A stretch of 35,366 nucleotides of DNA, from the IMG/VR virus record IMGVR_UViG_3300001847_000371, positions 1-35,366 of that record. One strand, given 5' to 3'. Below are positions 14,970 to 21,564 of the stretch, one piece after another. The position numbers were made by a program, and so were the translations under genes. The notes under the pieces are model-generated. The model had not been told where the DNA came from. It did no database searches and worked only from the letters and a program-made list of their open reading frames with translations. The DNA comes from a virus. The stretch's first letter is position 1, and each line of letters starts with the position of its first letter.

Positions 14970-14998
14970 ATTATATACTAATTAATGTAAAAATGCAA
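14970..14998 (-). promoter_or_regulatory. sigma-70-like promoter for the primase/nucleotide operon
   Basis: A perfect TATAAT (14975-14970) has TTGCAT (14998-14993) 17 nt upstream on the minus strand. The -35 matches only the TTG. It stands between the late lysis module and the primase gene, where a switch of transcription unit is expected. Confidence 0.5.
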
Positions 14999-15287
14999 GC
15001 AACTTGTCCAGGTGACCCGAAAATATACCAGCCATGGCAACGGCACCGGCAACCATCCACATGGTTTTTTCTCGGATTTTTTCCAACTCACCAATTTTTT
15101 TGGCCATTTCGGCATGTTGGGAACATGATGTGTCATACATCTTTGCTAGTTGTTCTTTCAATTCATCACGTGTTCTATCCAAACAATCGTGCATATCTTT
15201 AACATCAACTTTTATGTCATCCAATTTTTCACTAAGATTTTCTACCTTAGTTTCAACGATGCCTAGTCTTTCGGTTGTAGTTGCCAT
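14982..15287 (-). CDS. coiled-coil protein with C-terminal membrane segment (XhlA-like, possible holin accessory)
   Basis: A 101-aa protein with a long heptad-like helix (about residues 5-75: TERLGIVETKVENLSEKLDD...) followed by a hydrophobic segment (WMVAGAVAMAGIFSG) near the C-terminus. This layout resembles hemolysin XhlA-type proteins of phage lysis modules. It ends the lysis module. No strong ribosome site is seen, so it is perhaps coupled to the gene before it. Confidence 0.65.
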   Translation of the reverse strand: MATTTERLGIVETKVENLSEKLDDIKVDVKDMHDCLDRTRDELKEQLAKMYDTSCSQHAEMAKKIGELEKIREKTMWMVAGAVAMAGIFSGHLDKLLAFLH

Positions 15288-15296
15288 TTTTTATTA

Positions 15297-15506
15297 TTAT
15301 TTCTTTGGAGGAATTTCTGTGCCTTCTAATTTCTTATGCACTTTCATTTCCTTACAGTTTTGTTTGACATTACCTTTGGCGTCTTTGACTGGTTTACCAT
15401 CTTTGTCTTTAACATCAACACAAACTTTTGTTTTTTCTGCTTCAGCGTAAACAGAAACTGAACCAAATGCCATCGCAATGGCTAAAAATATTGCATACAT
15501 TTTCAT
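15297..15506 (-). CDS. small exported protein with signal peptide, 69 aa
   Basis: A type I signal peptide is evident (MKMYAIFLAIAMAFGSVSVY then AEA, probable cut near residue 22). The mature part is short and lysine-rich, with two cysteines (KVCVDVKDKDGKPVKDA...QNCKEM) that could form a disulfide in the periplasm. AAGGGG lies 6 nt upstream. The gene is in the lysis module; the role is unknown. Confidence 0.7.
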   Translation of the reverse strand: MKMYAIFLAIAMAFGSVSVYAEAEKTKVCVDVKDKDGKPVKDAKGNVKQNCKEMKVHKKLEGTEIPPKK

Positions 15507-15739
15507 AGTAACCCCTTAGACTTTGTTTCTTTATTTATTGTTGTAAATTTTTCGGAAGCAGTAAATCCTAAACCGGCAACAACAATATACATTAATGAAT
15601 TGAATAGTTCAGCATTTACTTTATGACCCATAGTGTCCGCAACAAAACCCCATGCACACAATAAAAAAGTTAAAAATGTAATAACTCTTTTACTGCTTAA
15701 TGTGCCATTATGACTATCGCTGAATAGACCTTGTAACAT
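15503..15739 (-). CDS. two-pass membrane protein, holin candidate
   Basis: A 78-aa protein with transmembrane segments at about residues 20-35 (ITFLTFLLCAWGFVA) and 45-62 (LFNSLMYIVVAGLGFTA), a short polar N-terminus and a basic C-terminus. Size, two-segment topology and neighbours fit a class II-type holin that would release the GH19 endolysin. GGAG precedes the ATG. I cannot exclude that another small membrane protein in this module is the holin. Confidence 0.6.
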   Translation of the reverse strand: MLQGLFSDSHNGTLSSKRVITFLTFLLCAWGFVADTMGHKVNAELFNSLMYIVVAGLGFTASEKFTTINKETKSKGLL

Positions 15740-16216
15740 TTAAATCTCCGGTTGTGGTGCTGGTGCTGGTGCAGGTTTGCCACCAAATCCAGTAACTACT
15801 TGTGTAGTAACTAATGGTGGTTGTTGAACTTGAGGTTGTGTACTTGTTGCTGGCGCAAACACAGGTTCAACCTTTTGTGGTGGCGGAGGTGCAGTCATGG
15901 CTTTCTTTGTCTCAGCAAAGTTGTCTTGTGCCATTTTTTGTGCTGCCAACATTGCTTCTTGATCTTCTTTCTTATTACCAGCCAACATGATACCCGACAA
16001 TGTACCAGTCAAGAATGTGGCGATAGGAATAATCAACTCAAAGAATTTCTGGTCAATTGGAGAAATTGCATTAAGTGGTTGCGTAACAAAGATGATAGAA
16101 TATAATACAACAAATACGATTCCTGTTAGTGTCAATGCAAGGCAAACACCAATGAAGAACTTCAGTCGAGCCATCAACTGTTCTTCTGTATATAAAAATG
16201 GTATATTATTTTCCAC
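15740..16216 (-). CDS. membrane protein with Pro-rich tail, GTG start
   Basis: The start is GTG 16216, preceded by GGAG with 6-nt spacing. An upstream ATG at 16264 would add a His-rich stretch that only mirrors the overlapping gene, so I reject it. The 158-aa product (VENNIPFLYTEEQLMARLKF...) has transmembrane segments at about residues 21-43 and 58-78. A Pro/Gln/Ala-rich C-terminal tail containing PPPPQ and PAPAPAPQP repeats would reach into another compartment. The function is unknown. Confidence 0.65.
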   Translation of the reverse strand: MENNIPFLYTEEQLMARLKFFIGVCLALTLTGIVFVVLYSIIFVTQPLNAISPIDQKFFELIIPIATFLTGTLSGIMLAGNKKEDQEAMLAAQKMAQDNFAETKKAMTAPPPPQKVEPVFAPATSTQPQVQQPPLVTTQVVTGFGGKPAPAPAPQPEI

Positions 16217-16487
16217 AATTAACTCCTTGTGCTGGTGCAGGTGATGCTGATGGTAATGGTCCATTTACGCCATCTTTTGGTGGACCTAATCTAGGATCAC
16301 GTTGTCCTTTAAATACATGTTCTGGACAAGTCCTTGTCACATCACATATTGGCGCTTTACAAATATCTTTGTCCCAATTTGCTGGATCTTGGCAAGGATA
16401 ACGAAATTTATCACCACCAAAAAAAGCAAGGCCAACAGGTAACATAATCAATATTACCAACCATTTCATCATTTTTAAATCATGCAT
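16206..16487 (-). CDS. exported Cys-rich protein, 93 aa
   Basis: An N-terminal hydrophobic signal (MMKWLVILIMLPVGLAFF) is followed by a mature part with paired cysteines (YPCQDPANWDKDIC, APICDVTRTC) and a Pro/Ala-rich end. Small proteins with this cysteine pattern recur beside lysis genes of T4-like aquatic phages (recalled). The start at 16487 overlaps the upstream stop as TAATG with AAGG 9 nt before; ATG 16472 is an alternative. Likely periplasmic with disulfides; role unknown. Confidence 0.65.
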   Translation of the reverse strand: MHDLKMMKWLVILIMLPVGLAFFGGDKFRYPCQDPANWDKDICKAPICDVTRTCPEHVFKGQRDPRLGPPKDGVNGPLPSASPAPAQGVNCGK

Positions 16488-16813
16488 TATTTTCTGCCTT
16501 CTAAAACTTTTATTCGTTCTTTAAGAACGGCAATCTCTTGTTGGTTTGTTTGAATACTGTCTCTATTCTTTTGAATAGCTTCAGTTAAATCTTGACGCAA
16601 CTTTTCTCGAGCCAGTTCACTACCAGTATTAGATGCTTGTTTATTATCTTGTGTAACTACTAAACTCACTTTGCTTTCTAGTATAGTTACTTGATGATTT
16701 AATTGTGCCACAGAACTAAGCAAATACCCTACGCCTGCTATAATTAATGGTAATAGAGCAAACAGTAATTTTTCTACAAATGCACCTTTAGCGTCTTGTT
16801 CTTGTTGTGCCAT
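16487..16813 (-). CDS. membrane-anchored coiled-coil protein, 108 aa
   Basis: One transmembrane segment at about residues 14-34 (KLLFALLPLIIAGVGYLLSS) is followed by a long coiled coil (QLNHQVTILESKVSLVV ... QEIAVLKERIKVLEGRK). It resembles spanin-like or XhlA-like lysis helpers. AGGAG precedes the ATG and the gene follows the endolysin by 1 nt. Confidence 0.65.
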   Translation of the reverse strand: MAQQEQDAKGAFVEKLLFALLPLIIAGVGYLLSSVAQLNHQVTILESKVSLVVTQDNKQASNTGSELAREKLRQDLTEAIQKNRDSIQTNQQEIAVLKERIKVLEGRK

Positions 16814-16814
16814 T

Positions 16815-17438
16815 TTATGCTCCTAAAACATGTAATGCATGTTCATAGTGTTTAATACGATCTTCCAGACCAATTGTGCCACCGTTGATTCGTTTTGTTA
16901 GTGTAAGAATATCTCCCTTATCGGCCCATTGGTTTAAATTATTATTTTCCCAAAACCAACAAGCAGATTGTGCGGCACCTTCAAATGTGTGCATATATTC
17001 TGCGGCTTCTTCTACGGAAATACCAAGTGAACCTGCAAAGAATGTATAGTTGTCTTTGCCGGTCAACTGGATTAAGCCACGACCTTTGTATTTGAAACCA
17101 TCACCAGATGCTTCATCACCGTTACCCATGCGGTTTGCATAAACTTTATTTGCAATCGCTTGTTGTTTATTGGGCAAACTAGCAAATTGATTTGCAATCT
17201 CATCTGTAGGAAAATACTTTGGAAATATCTTGCGTAGTGTTGCAGCTTTATAATTTAAGTTTTCTTCCAATGCGGTAAATCCACCAGATTCATGTGAGCA
17301 TTGTGCAATAAAAGCCGCAATACGTTTTGGTGTATTGATTTCATAATCAGGCAATAACTGTGATAGAGCATTGTACCAATAATCGATATATGGATTTTTT
17401 GGTAGTAATTGTTTTAGTTGTTCTTTTGTCAGTTCCAT
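16815..17438 (-). CDS. endolysin, glycoside hydrolase family 19
   Basis: A 207-aa GH19 (chitinase class I-like) domain. The proposed catalytic acid is E50 in QCSHESGGF and the second acid E59 in LEENLNY; the family segment YKGRGLIQLTGKDNY starts at 117. GH19 endolysins cleave the glycan strands of host peptidoglycan. No signal peptide is present, so it needs a holin. It lies between the o-spanin and the membrane proteins of the lysis module. Confidence 0.9.
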   Translation of the reverse strand: MELTKEQLKQLLPKNPYIDYWYNALSQLLPDYEINTPKRIAAFIAQCSHESGGFTALEENLNYKAATLRKIFPKYFPTDEIANQFASLPNKQQAIANKVYANRMGNGDEASGDGFKYKGRGLIQLTGKDNYTFFAGSLGISVEEAAEYMHTFEGAAQSACWFWENNNLNQWADKGDILTLTKRINGGTIGLEDRIKHYEHALHVLGA

Positions 17439-17725
17439 TATTTCACACTTTCAAAGATTTTCTTTTGAATTTGATACCATTCAATCATTGCATCATGTTT
17501 CACAGCACAATCATAGTAAGTGGAATAATTCACAGTTACAGTTTTTGCAACTTCACTTAATTTAGAATCATCATTTAGTTTTTGTAGATTTGGGCATTGT
17601 TCCAAAAGTTTGTTTGGCACATCAGGAAATTTAGCGGTAACTGGTACTGTAGTTGAACAACCAGAAATGAAAAACATAACTAACAATATTAATGTTAATA
17701 CCATATATGATCTAGTTTTATTCAT
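17438..17725 (-). CDS. outer-membrane spanin lipoprotein (Rz1-like)
   Basis: A 95-aa protein with a lipoprotein signal peptide and lipobox ISGC (modified Cys23), followed by a short periplasmic part (VPVTAKFPDVPNKLLEQCPN...). o-Spanins bridge to an inner-membrane partner and fuse the membranes at the last step of lysis of Gram-negative hosts. It overlaps the putative i-spanin stop as ATGA, and GGAG lies 8 nt upstream. Confidence 0.8.
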   Translation of the reverse strand: MNKTRSYMVLTLILLVMFFISGCSTTVPVTAKFPDVPNKLLEQCPNLQKLNDDSKLSEVAKTVTVNYSTYYDCAVKHDAMIEWYQIQKKIFESVK

Positions 17726-18156
17726 TTTGGTGGCTCCGCCGCATCATTATGTGCTTTTACAAACTCTTTTGGTATCACACATGTATTATCATATTTAACA
17801 ACTTCTCTGTCGATGTATTTGATTCCAACATCAGTTCTATCTCGTATAACTTGAATCTTTGTTACAACTTTTTCAACTATCTTTACATTCTCTTCCGCAG
17901 ATTTTGCTTGTGCTTCAGCAACTTTGGCTTCCATTTCTTTCACTCTTGCAATCCAAGATTCTTCATTGTATATTGCACCTGACATGAAAACACCAAATAC
18001 AATAAAAGCAATAGACACCAATTGAATTGGTGTCTTGTACATATAGACTGCGGGAATTGGAATGTATTTGAGTAAATATGTGGCTGCGTAACCTATTACA
18101 CCTATGAATAGGATGCCATAAAAAATCCAATCAGGTAACCATTTTAATATCCACAT
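17722..18156 (-). CDS. inner-membrane spanin (Rz-like) with extra membrane segments
   Basis: A 144-aa protein with hydrophobic segments at about residues 8-30 and 44-62, followed by a long periplasmic helix (ESWIARVKEMEAKVAEAQAK...VEKVVTKIQVIRDR) and a Cys near the C-terminus. The coiled coil plus the directly overlapping lipoprotein gene identify it as the i-spanin. More than one membrane segment is unusual against lambda Rz, but similar forms occur in T4-like aquatic phages. No clear ribosome site precedes the start. Confidence 0.75.
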   Translation of the reverse strand: MWILKWLPDWIFYGILFIGVIGYAATYLLKYIPIPAVYMYKTPIQLVSIAFIVFGVFMSGAIYNEESWIARVKEMEAKVAEAQAKSAEENVKIVEKVVTKIQVIRDRTDVGIKYIDREVVKYDNTCVIPKEFVKAHNDAAEPPK

Positions 18157-18339
18157 TTACATTTTTGGCGGTTTTCTTCTAGCCAACCTCGTCATTATAG
18201 GATTTCTTTTTTTACTTACGCCTGGTTCTCTTTGTGATGCTGGCAATCTAGAATCACCAGAACCTGCAACGGCAGCAACAGTCATTCCACCACCAACTGC
18301 ACCACCATCTTCAACAAAGAACTGTTTGAACGATTTCAT
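18157..18339 (-). CDS. small putative head/internal protein with CTS-like leader, 60 aa
   Basis: Starts at ATG 18339 (overlapping the upstream stop as TGATG) with MKSFKQFFVEDGG, then a Gly/Ala-rich part and a basic tail (VSKKRNPIMTRLARRKPPKM). The leader resembles the T4 internal-protein targeting leader MKTYQEFIAE. Small Gly-rich proteins of this pattern are common next to structural genes in T4-like phages. A role as packaged basic protein is inference. Confidence 0.6.
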   Translation of the reverse strand: MKSFKQFFVEDGGAVGGGMTVAAVAGSGDSRLPASQREPGVSKKRNPIMTRLARRKPPKM

Positions 18340-19301
18340 CAGCAGTTCCACTTTCTCAATGATTTATTGATGCGTGAATTTGGATCGTGTGCGGTCTTAG
18401 CTGATGTTAAACGTTTTTTCATGCCACTCATTCTCGCACAGAATGATTTGCGGCGATTGGCAGCTTTTGATCCCGGTTTTAGTTTAGAAGGTTTTGTTGT
18501 AACAGCTGTCTTTAGTGTGGAACCAGGATGTTCTCTACGATAAGACATTACGCCTTTTTGATTTAAACCACCAGAAGGATTCTTGCCTTCTTTGCGTTGC
18601 CATGCTGGAGTTGATTCATCAACTTGTTCAACATCTTCACCCCAGTATGGACGATTTGGATTTTCACGCTTCCATTTTGCTTCGGCTGATTCTGGTGGCT
18701 TTTTTGGACCTTGAGTTGCTTTTGCAATTTCAGCATTTTGTTTTTGATTTAATTTATTACCAGCCTTCAGATAACCTTTATCACGTTTAGCAATAGTAAC
18801 TGCTCTTTTAACTGAACGATCACCTGCTTGAAAATCCGCAGATAGTTTGTCGGCATGTGCTTTAGCTTTTGTTCTGTATGAAGTTAATGTTTCTTTACTG
18901 ATTTCATCAATCTGTTCAACTTCTTCATTTACATCTTCGTTCTTGCTGGACAAATATGTTCCAACAGTATTGATGTAATCAGCAGCCAAAGTCACTTTTG
19001 ATTGTACCCATGCTGGCATTTGCTTTTCATAATCTTTACCAACATATTCACGGATCATTTTTGAACAACGATCAATATCATCCAGTTGATTTAATATCAT
19101 ACTGCCTTCGTCATCCAACATTTTACCCATAGCAATAGCAATATGATTTTCTTCTAATTCAACTTCTTCTGGTACGCAATTGGGAACCTTGCGGCCGCCT
19201 TTCATTTTCATTCCGACAGCAGTATAACCAGACCAGCAAGCGTCTTTTAATTGACCTGTTGGTTTTTTGACTTCGTTAATATATTCTTTAAATTTTTTCA
19301 T
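18339..19301 (-). CDS. putative head-packaged/scaffold-type protein, 320 aa
   Basis: Starts MKKFKEYINEVKKPTGQLKD, with a T4-IP-like leader ending in I-x-E at residues 8-10. Further parts are KDACWSGYTAVGMKMK (19-34), MPAWVQSKVTLAADYI (95-110, a segment common in phage structural proteins), EEVEQIDE (126-133) shared with the 463-aa protein, and a Lys/Arg-rich C-terminus (about 265-320, with SFCARMSGMKKR) that could bind DNA. Similar proteins in aquatic T4-like phages carry DUF6321-type annotation (recalled). Probably an internal virion protein processed by the prohead protease; the exact role is unknown. Confidence 0.65.
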   Translation of the reverse strand: MKKFKEYINEVKKPTGQLKDACWSGYTAVGMKMKGGRKVPNCVPEEVELEENHIAIAMGKMLDDEGSMILNQLDDIDRCSKMIREYVGKDYEKQMPAWVQSKVTLAADYINTVGTYLSSKNEDVNEEVEQIDEISKETLTSYRTKAKAHADKLSADFQAGDRSVKRAVTIAKRDKGYLKAGNKLNQKQNAEIAKATQGPKKPPESAEAKWKRENPNRPYWGEDVEQVDESTPAWQRKEGKNPSGGLNQKGVMSYRREHPGSTLKTAVTTKPSKLKPGSKAANRRKSFCARMSGMKKRLTSAKTAHDPNSRINKSLRKWNC

Positions 19302-19684
19302 ATCTTTAATAATACCTCTGCGATATTTGTATTTAATGGTATCTCGGAAGAATATATGTTCTTTCCTCGAATTCCGTAAACTGCTTCTGGCATAATATTG
19401 AGATATTCTAAAAATGTTTTAAGAATATCATAGTCACGTTCATCTATCTTATAGAACAATATTCTTGCTGTGACCTCTGGTCCAAAAACATTGTTCAATA
19501 AAATAAGGTGGTTCAATATCAAGCGTTCTTTAAGTGATTTCGTCACTTTGTATCTTCTAAACAATCTTTTCAGATACTTGGTACGCTTGATATCTCCCTC
19601 AAATTCTGACATAATGCATTGTGGTGAATTATAGTGTTTCACCGCATACATCACGAAATTTTCTTCATTCAAATCATCAAACAT
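19298..19684 (-). CDS. conserved T4-like phage protein (DUF7207-like), 128 aa
   Basis: A helical protein starting MFDDLNEENFVMYAVKHYNS, with KSLKERLILNHLILLNNVFG in the middle and a C-terminal YSSEIPLNTNIAEVLLKI. The pattern matches a small conserved family of aquatic T4-like phages that I recall as DUF7207. Its ATG lies 7 nt behind a terminator hairpin that takes up the place of the ribosome site. Function unknown. Confidence 0.7.
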   Translation of the reverse strand: MFDDLNEENFVMYAVKHYNSPQCIMSEFEGDIKRTKYLKRLFRRYKVTKSLKERLILNHLILLNNVFGPEVTARILFYKIDERDYDILKTFLEYLNIMPEAVYGIRGKNIYSSEIPLNTNIAEVLLKI

Positions 19685-19707
19685 GATTAAAAGGGGCCGA
19701 AGCCCCT
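19685..19707 (-). terminator. strong intrinsic terminator with TTCG tetraloop
   Basis: On the minus strand AGGGGC-TTCG-GCCCCT (19707-19692) forms a perfect 6-bp stem with a very stable UUCG loop, followed by TTTAATC. It lies 5 nt behind the stop of the Ig-like virion protein gene and only 7 nt before the next ATG. Confidence 0.85.
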
Positions 19708-19712
19708 ATTGA

Positions 19713-20423
19713 TTAGGCTGAAATTAGAATTCGGCCATTGGCAGAGGTTGCTGTAGCACCTGTACCTGTTGCAGATACAACTGCACGGAACACATAGTTG
19801 TTTGCATCCACATTTGTTGGATCAACAGTCAATGTTGCGGTTGTAGCGCCACTAATAATTGTGTTAGCAGGAATACCAGAACCATTCTTGTTACCGTTGG
19901 TCAAATCAACCCAAACACCACCGGCGTTGTTGTTAACTTGCCATTGATATGTCAATGGAGCCGCAGTATTGCCAGCAGTAATTGAAGCTACAACAGAATA
20001 TGAAACGGTATTTGCACTAGCAGCACTTACTGGACCTGCAACTGAATCTGGTTGTGTGCTAATTGTAATGATGGCGTCTTGATAAATTGTATCTTCACCA
20101 TCACCATTAACGCTAGCCAATGCAACTAAAGTTTCTGTTTGTATACGACCTGCACGACCACCAGTACCAACGGTTCTCAAATTCCATCCTTTATGAGCAC
20201 CCATGCCATGGCCTTGTGCTTGAATTTCATTTCCGTCAATATTGAAAAGACCAATGGTTTCATTTGTAATATATGCGTCAGCTGTCGTATTGTTGTAAAG
20301 AATCGCAACATTGGCTGCTGTTGGTGCAGAATTTGCTGCTCCAGCTGCTGATTTTGCAATTGCTGAGCTAACTGCCCAATATGGAGCGTTAGCTGCGTTG
20401 TCGTTATTTCCCCAAGATGACAT
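19713..20423 (-). CDS. virion protein with conserved N-terminal domain and Ig-like C-terminal domain
   Basis: A 236-aa protein rich in Ala, Asn, Thr and Gly with almost no cysteine. The N-terminal half (MSSWGNNDNAANAPYWAVSS ... HKGWNLRTVGTGGRAGRIQT) is a family found in abundant virion proteins of aquatic T4-like phages. The C-terminal half (about 120-236: SVVASITAGNTAAPLTYQWQ ... DANNYVFRAVVSATG) is a bacterial Ig-like fold such as occurs on Hoc-type capsid decoration proteins. It has a strong AAGGAG site, a late-promoter-like box at 20455-20462 and a terminator of its own, as expected for a highly expressed structural protein. Confidence 0.75.
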   Translation of the reverse strand: MSSWGNNDNAANAPYWAVSSAIAKSAAGAANSAPTAANVAILYNNTTADAYITNETIGLFNIDGNEIQAQGHGMGAHKGWNLRTVGTGGRAGRIQTETLVALASVNGDGEDTIYQDAIITISTQPDSVAGPVSAASANTVSYSVVASITAGNTAAPLTYQWQVNNNAGGVWVDLTNGNKNGSGIPANTIISGATTATLTVDPTNVDANNYVFRAVVSATGTGATATSANGRILISA

Positions 20424-20454
20424 TTTATTCTCCTTTTAACCGAGGGTTATATTG

Positions 20455-20462
20455 TATTTATT
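20455..20462 (-). promoter_or_regulatory. T4-late-like promoter box
   Basis: AATAAATA on the minus strand matches seven of eight bases of the T4 late consensus TATAAATA. It lies 31 nt upstream of the Ig-like virion gene, which has its own terminator. Confidence 0.45.
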
Positions 20463-21564
20463 TAATTGGTTTCTCTGAACCGAAAGTTGCTTGTTTTTTG
20501 GTTTTCATCATCGGATCAATCTCAATGGTGTCTCTTGGAGCACCAGTCATAGTCTTACCACCACTTAAAACTGCTGCGGCTTGTGGTGCTTCTTTAGTCA
20601 TAGCGTCAACGCCAGGTTTTTGCAACTTGGTCTTTTTACCGGGTGATGCAACAGGTTTATCTTCTTTTTCATGGTCAAACATATCTTCTTTAATGCCCTT
20701 CTTTTTATAGATGGACTTAATGATTCTTGCTGACTTTGACATTTCTTTCATATTCTTGCGTTTTGCAGGAATTACATCATCAGGATTATTTGCACCGTCA
20801 AATGGCATTTGTGTGGCTGCGTCGGATCCATGGAAAACATCTTCTTTTTTAAACATCTTTTCGATTTGTTTTCCAGTAGATTTCATATGCCCCATCCAAC
20901 GTTTGTTGGATTTTTTATACTCACCTTTTGATGCCAAATCCTTGGCTGATTGACCTGCTTTATCTCTGTAACGATTCAATAGTTCTGGTGACAATTCATT
21001 TAGATACTCAACGGCTTCTTTGATGTTGGCTACTGTATCGTAATCATCCATCGTTAACATACCTTTTTTGCGAATTTCAATCAATTTTTCCACAACACGG
21101 TGTAGATCCATATCAGATTTTAAATCTTCACGTGCAAGTTCCAAAACACGAATCAATAAAGGAATATCAAATGTAACAGTATCTTTTTTGTCTGTTGCCT
21201 CAGAGTGTAATTGTTTATGGCCATCAGCAACACGAATTTCTTTATTCATGTGTTGTGCCTTTTTCAAAGCGTGTAATCTTTTTTGTGTTGGTGTGTGTTG
21301 AGAAGAAATAGATTCTTTCACAGGATCATTTAAATGCTGTGTCGCCCACATTTTATATGCATTTGTCTTAGAATGTGCAACTTTAATATCTTTTGTTGCA
21401 AATTCTGGATTAATACCCCTTGATTTCAGGTATTTGTCTAACAAAGCAGTTTCTGTTATGTTTGCTTTGGCTGACCAAGGATCATTAGGATCGGTACCGA
21501 ATGTTGGCTTACTACAACCACATCCTTTTACCGTATCCTTAACTATTCTTGCTTTTCTGCTCAT
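20458..21564 (-). CDS. capsid/scaffold-type protein, 368 aa
   Basis: The start is ATG 21564, overlapping the upstream stop as ATGA with AAGG 7 nt before; an ATG two codons earlier lacks spacing. Segments: MSRKARIVKDTVKGCGCSKP (1-20); TFDIPLLIRVLELAREDLKS (131-150) followed by DMDLHRVVEKLIEIRKKGML, which recurs in phage scaffold-type proteins; LNELSPELLNRYRDKA (188-203), a relative of the EQIDELSK...LxSY motif of its neighbours; and SKSARIIKSIYKKKG (about 277-291), an echo of the N-terminus. Aquatic T4-like relatives are annotated as capsid and scaffold protein (recalled). Highly charged and probably part of the prohead core. Confidence 0.65.
   Translation of the reverse strand: MSRKARIVKDTVKGCGCSKPTFGTDPNDPWSAKANITETALLDKYLKSRGINPEFATKDIKVAHSKTNAYKMWATQHLNDPVKESISSQHTPTQKRLHALKKAQHMNKEIRVADGHKQLHSEATDKKDTVTFDIPLLIRVLELAREDLKSDMDLHRVVEKLIEIRKKGMLTMDDYDTVANIKEAVEYLNELSPELLNRYRDKAGQSAKDLASKGEYKKSNKRWMGHMKSTGKQIEKMFKKEDVFHGSDAATQMPFDGANNPDDVIPAKRKNMKEMSKSARIIKSIYKKKGIKEDMFDHEKEDKPVASPGKKTKLQKPGVDAMTKEAPQAAAVLSGGKTMTGAPRDTIEIDPMMKTKKQATFGSEKPIK

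Noticed and set aside
16217-16264. Upstream ATG for the 158-aa membrane protein giving a His-rich N-terminus
   Set aside because: The His-rich stretch overlaps the preceding gene, and the GTG at 16216 has a good GGAG at 6 nt.
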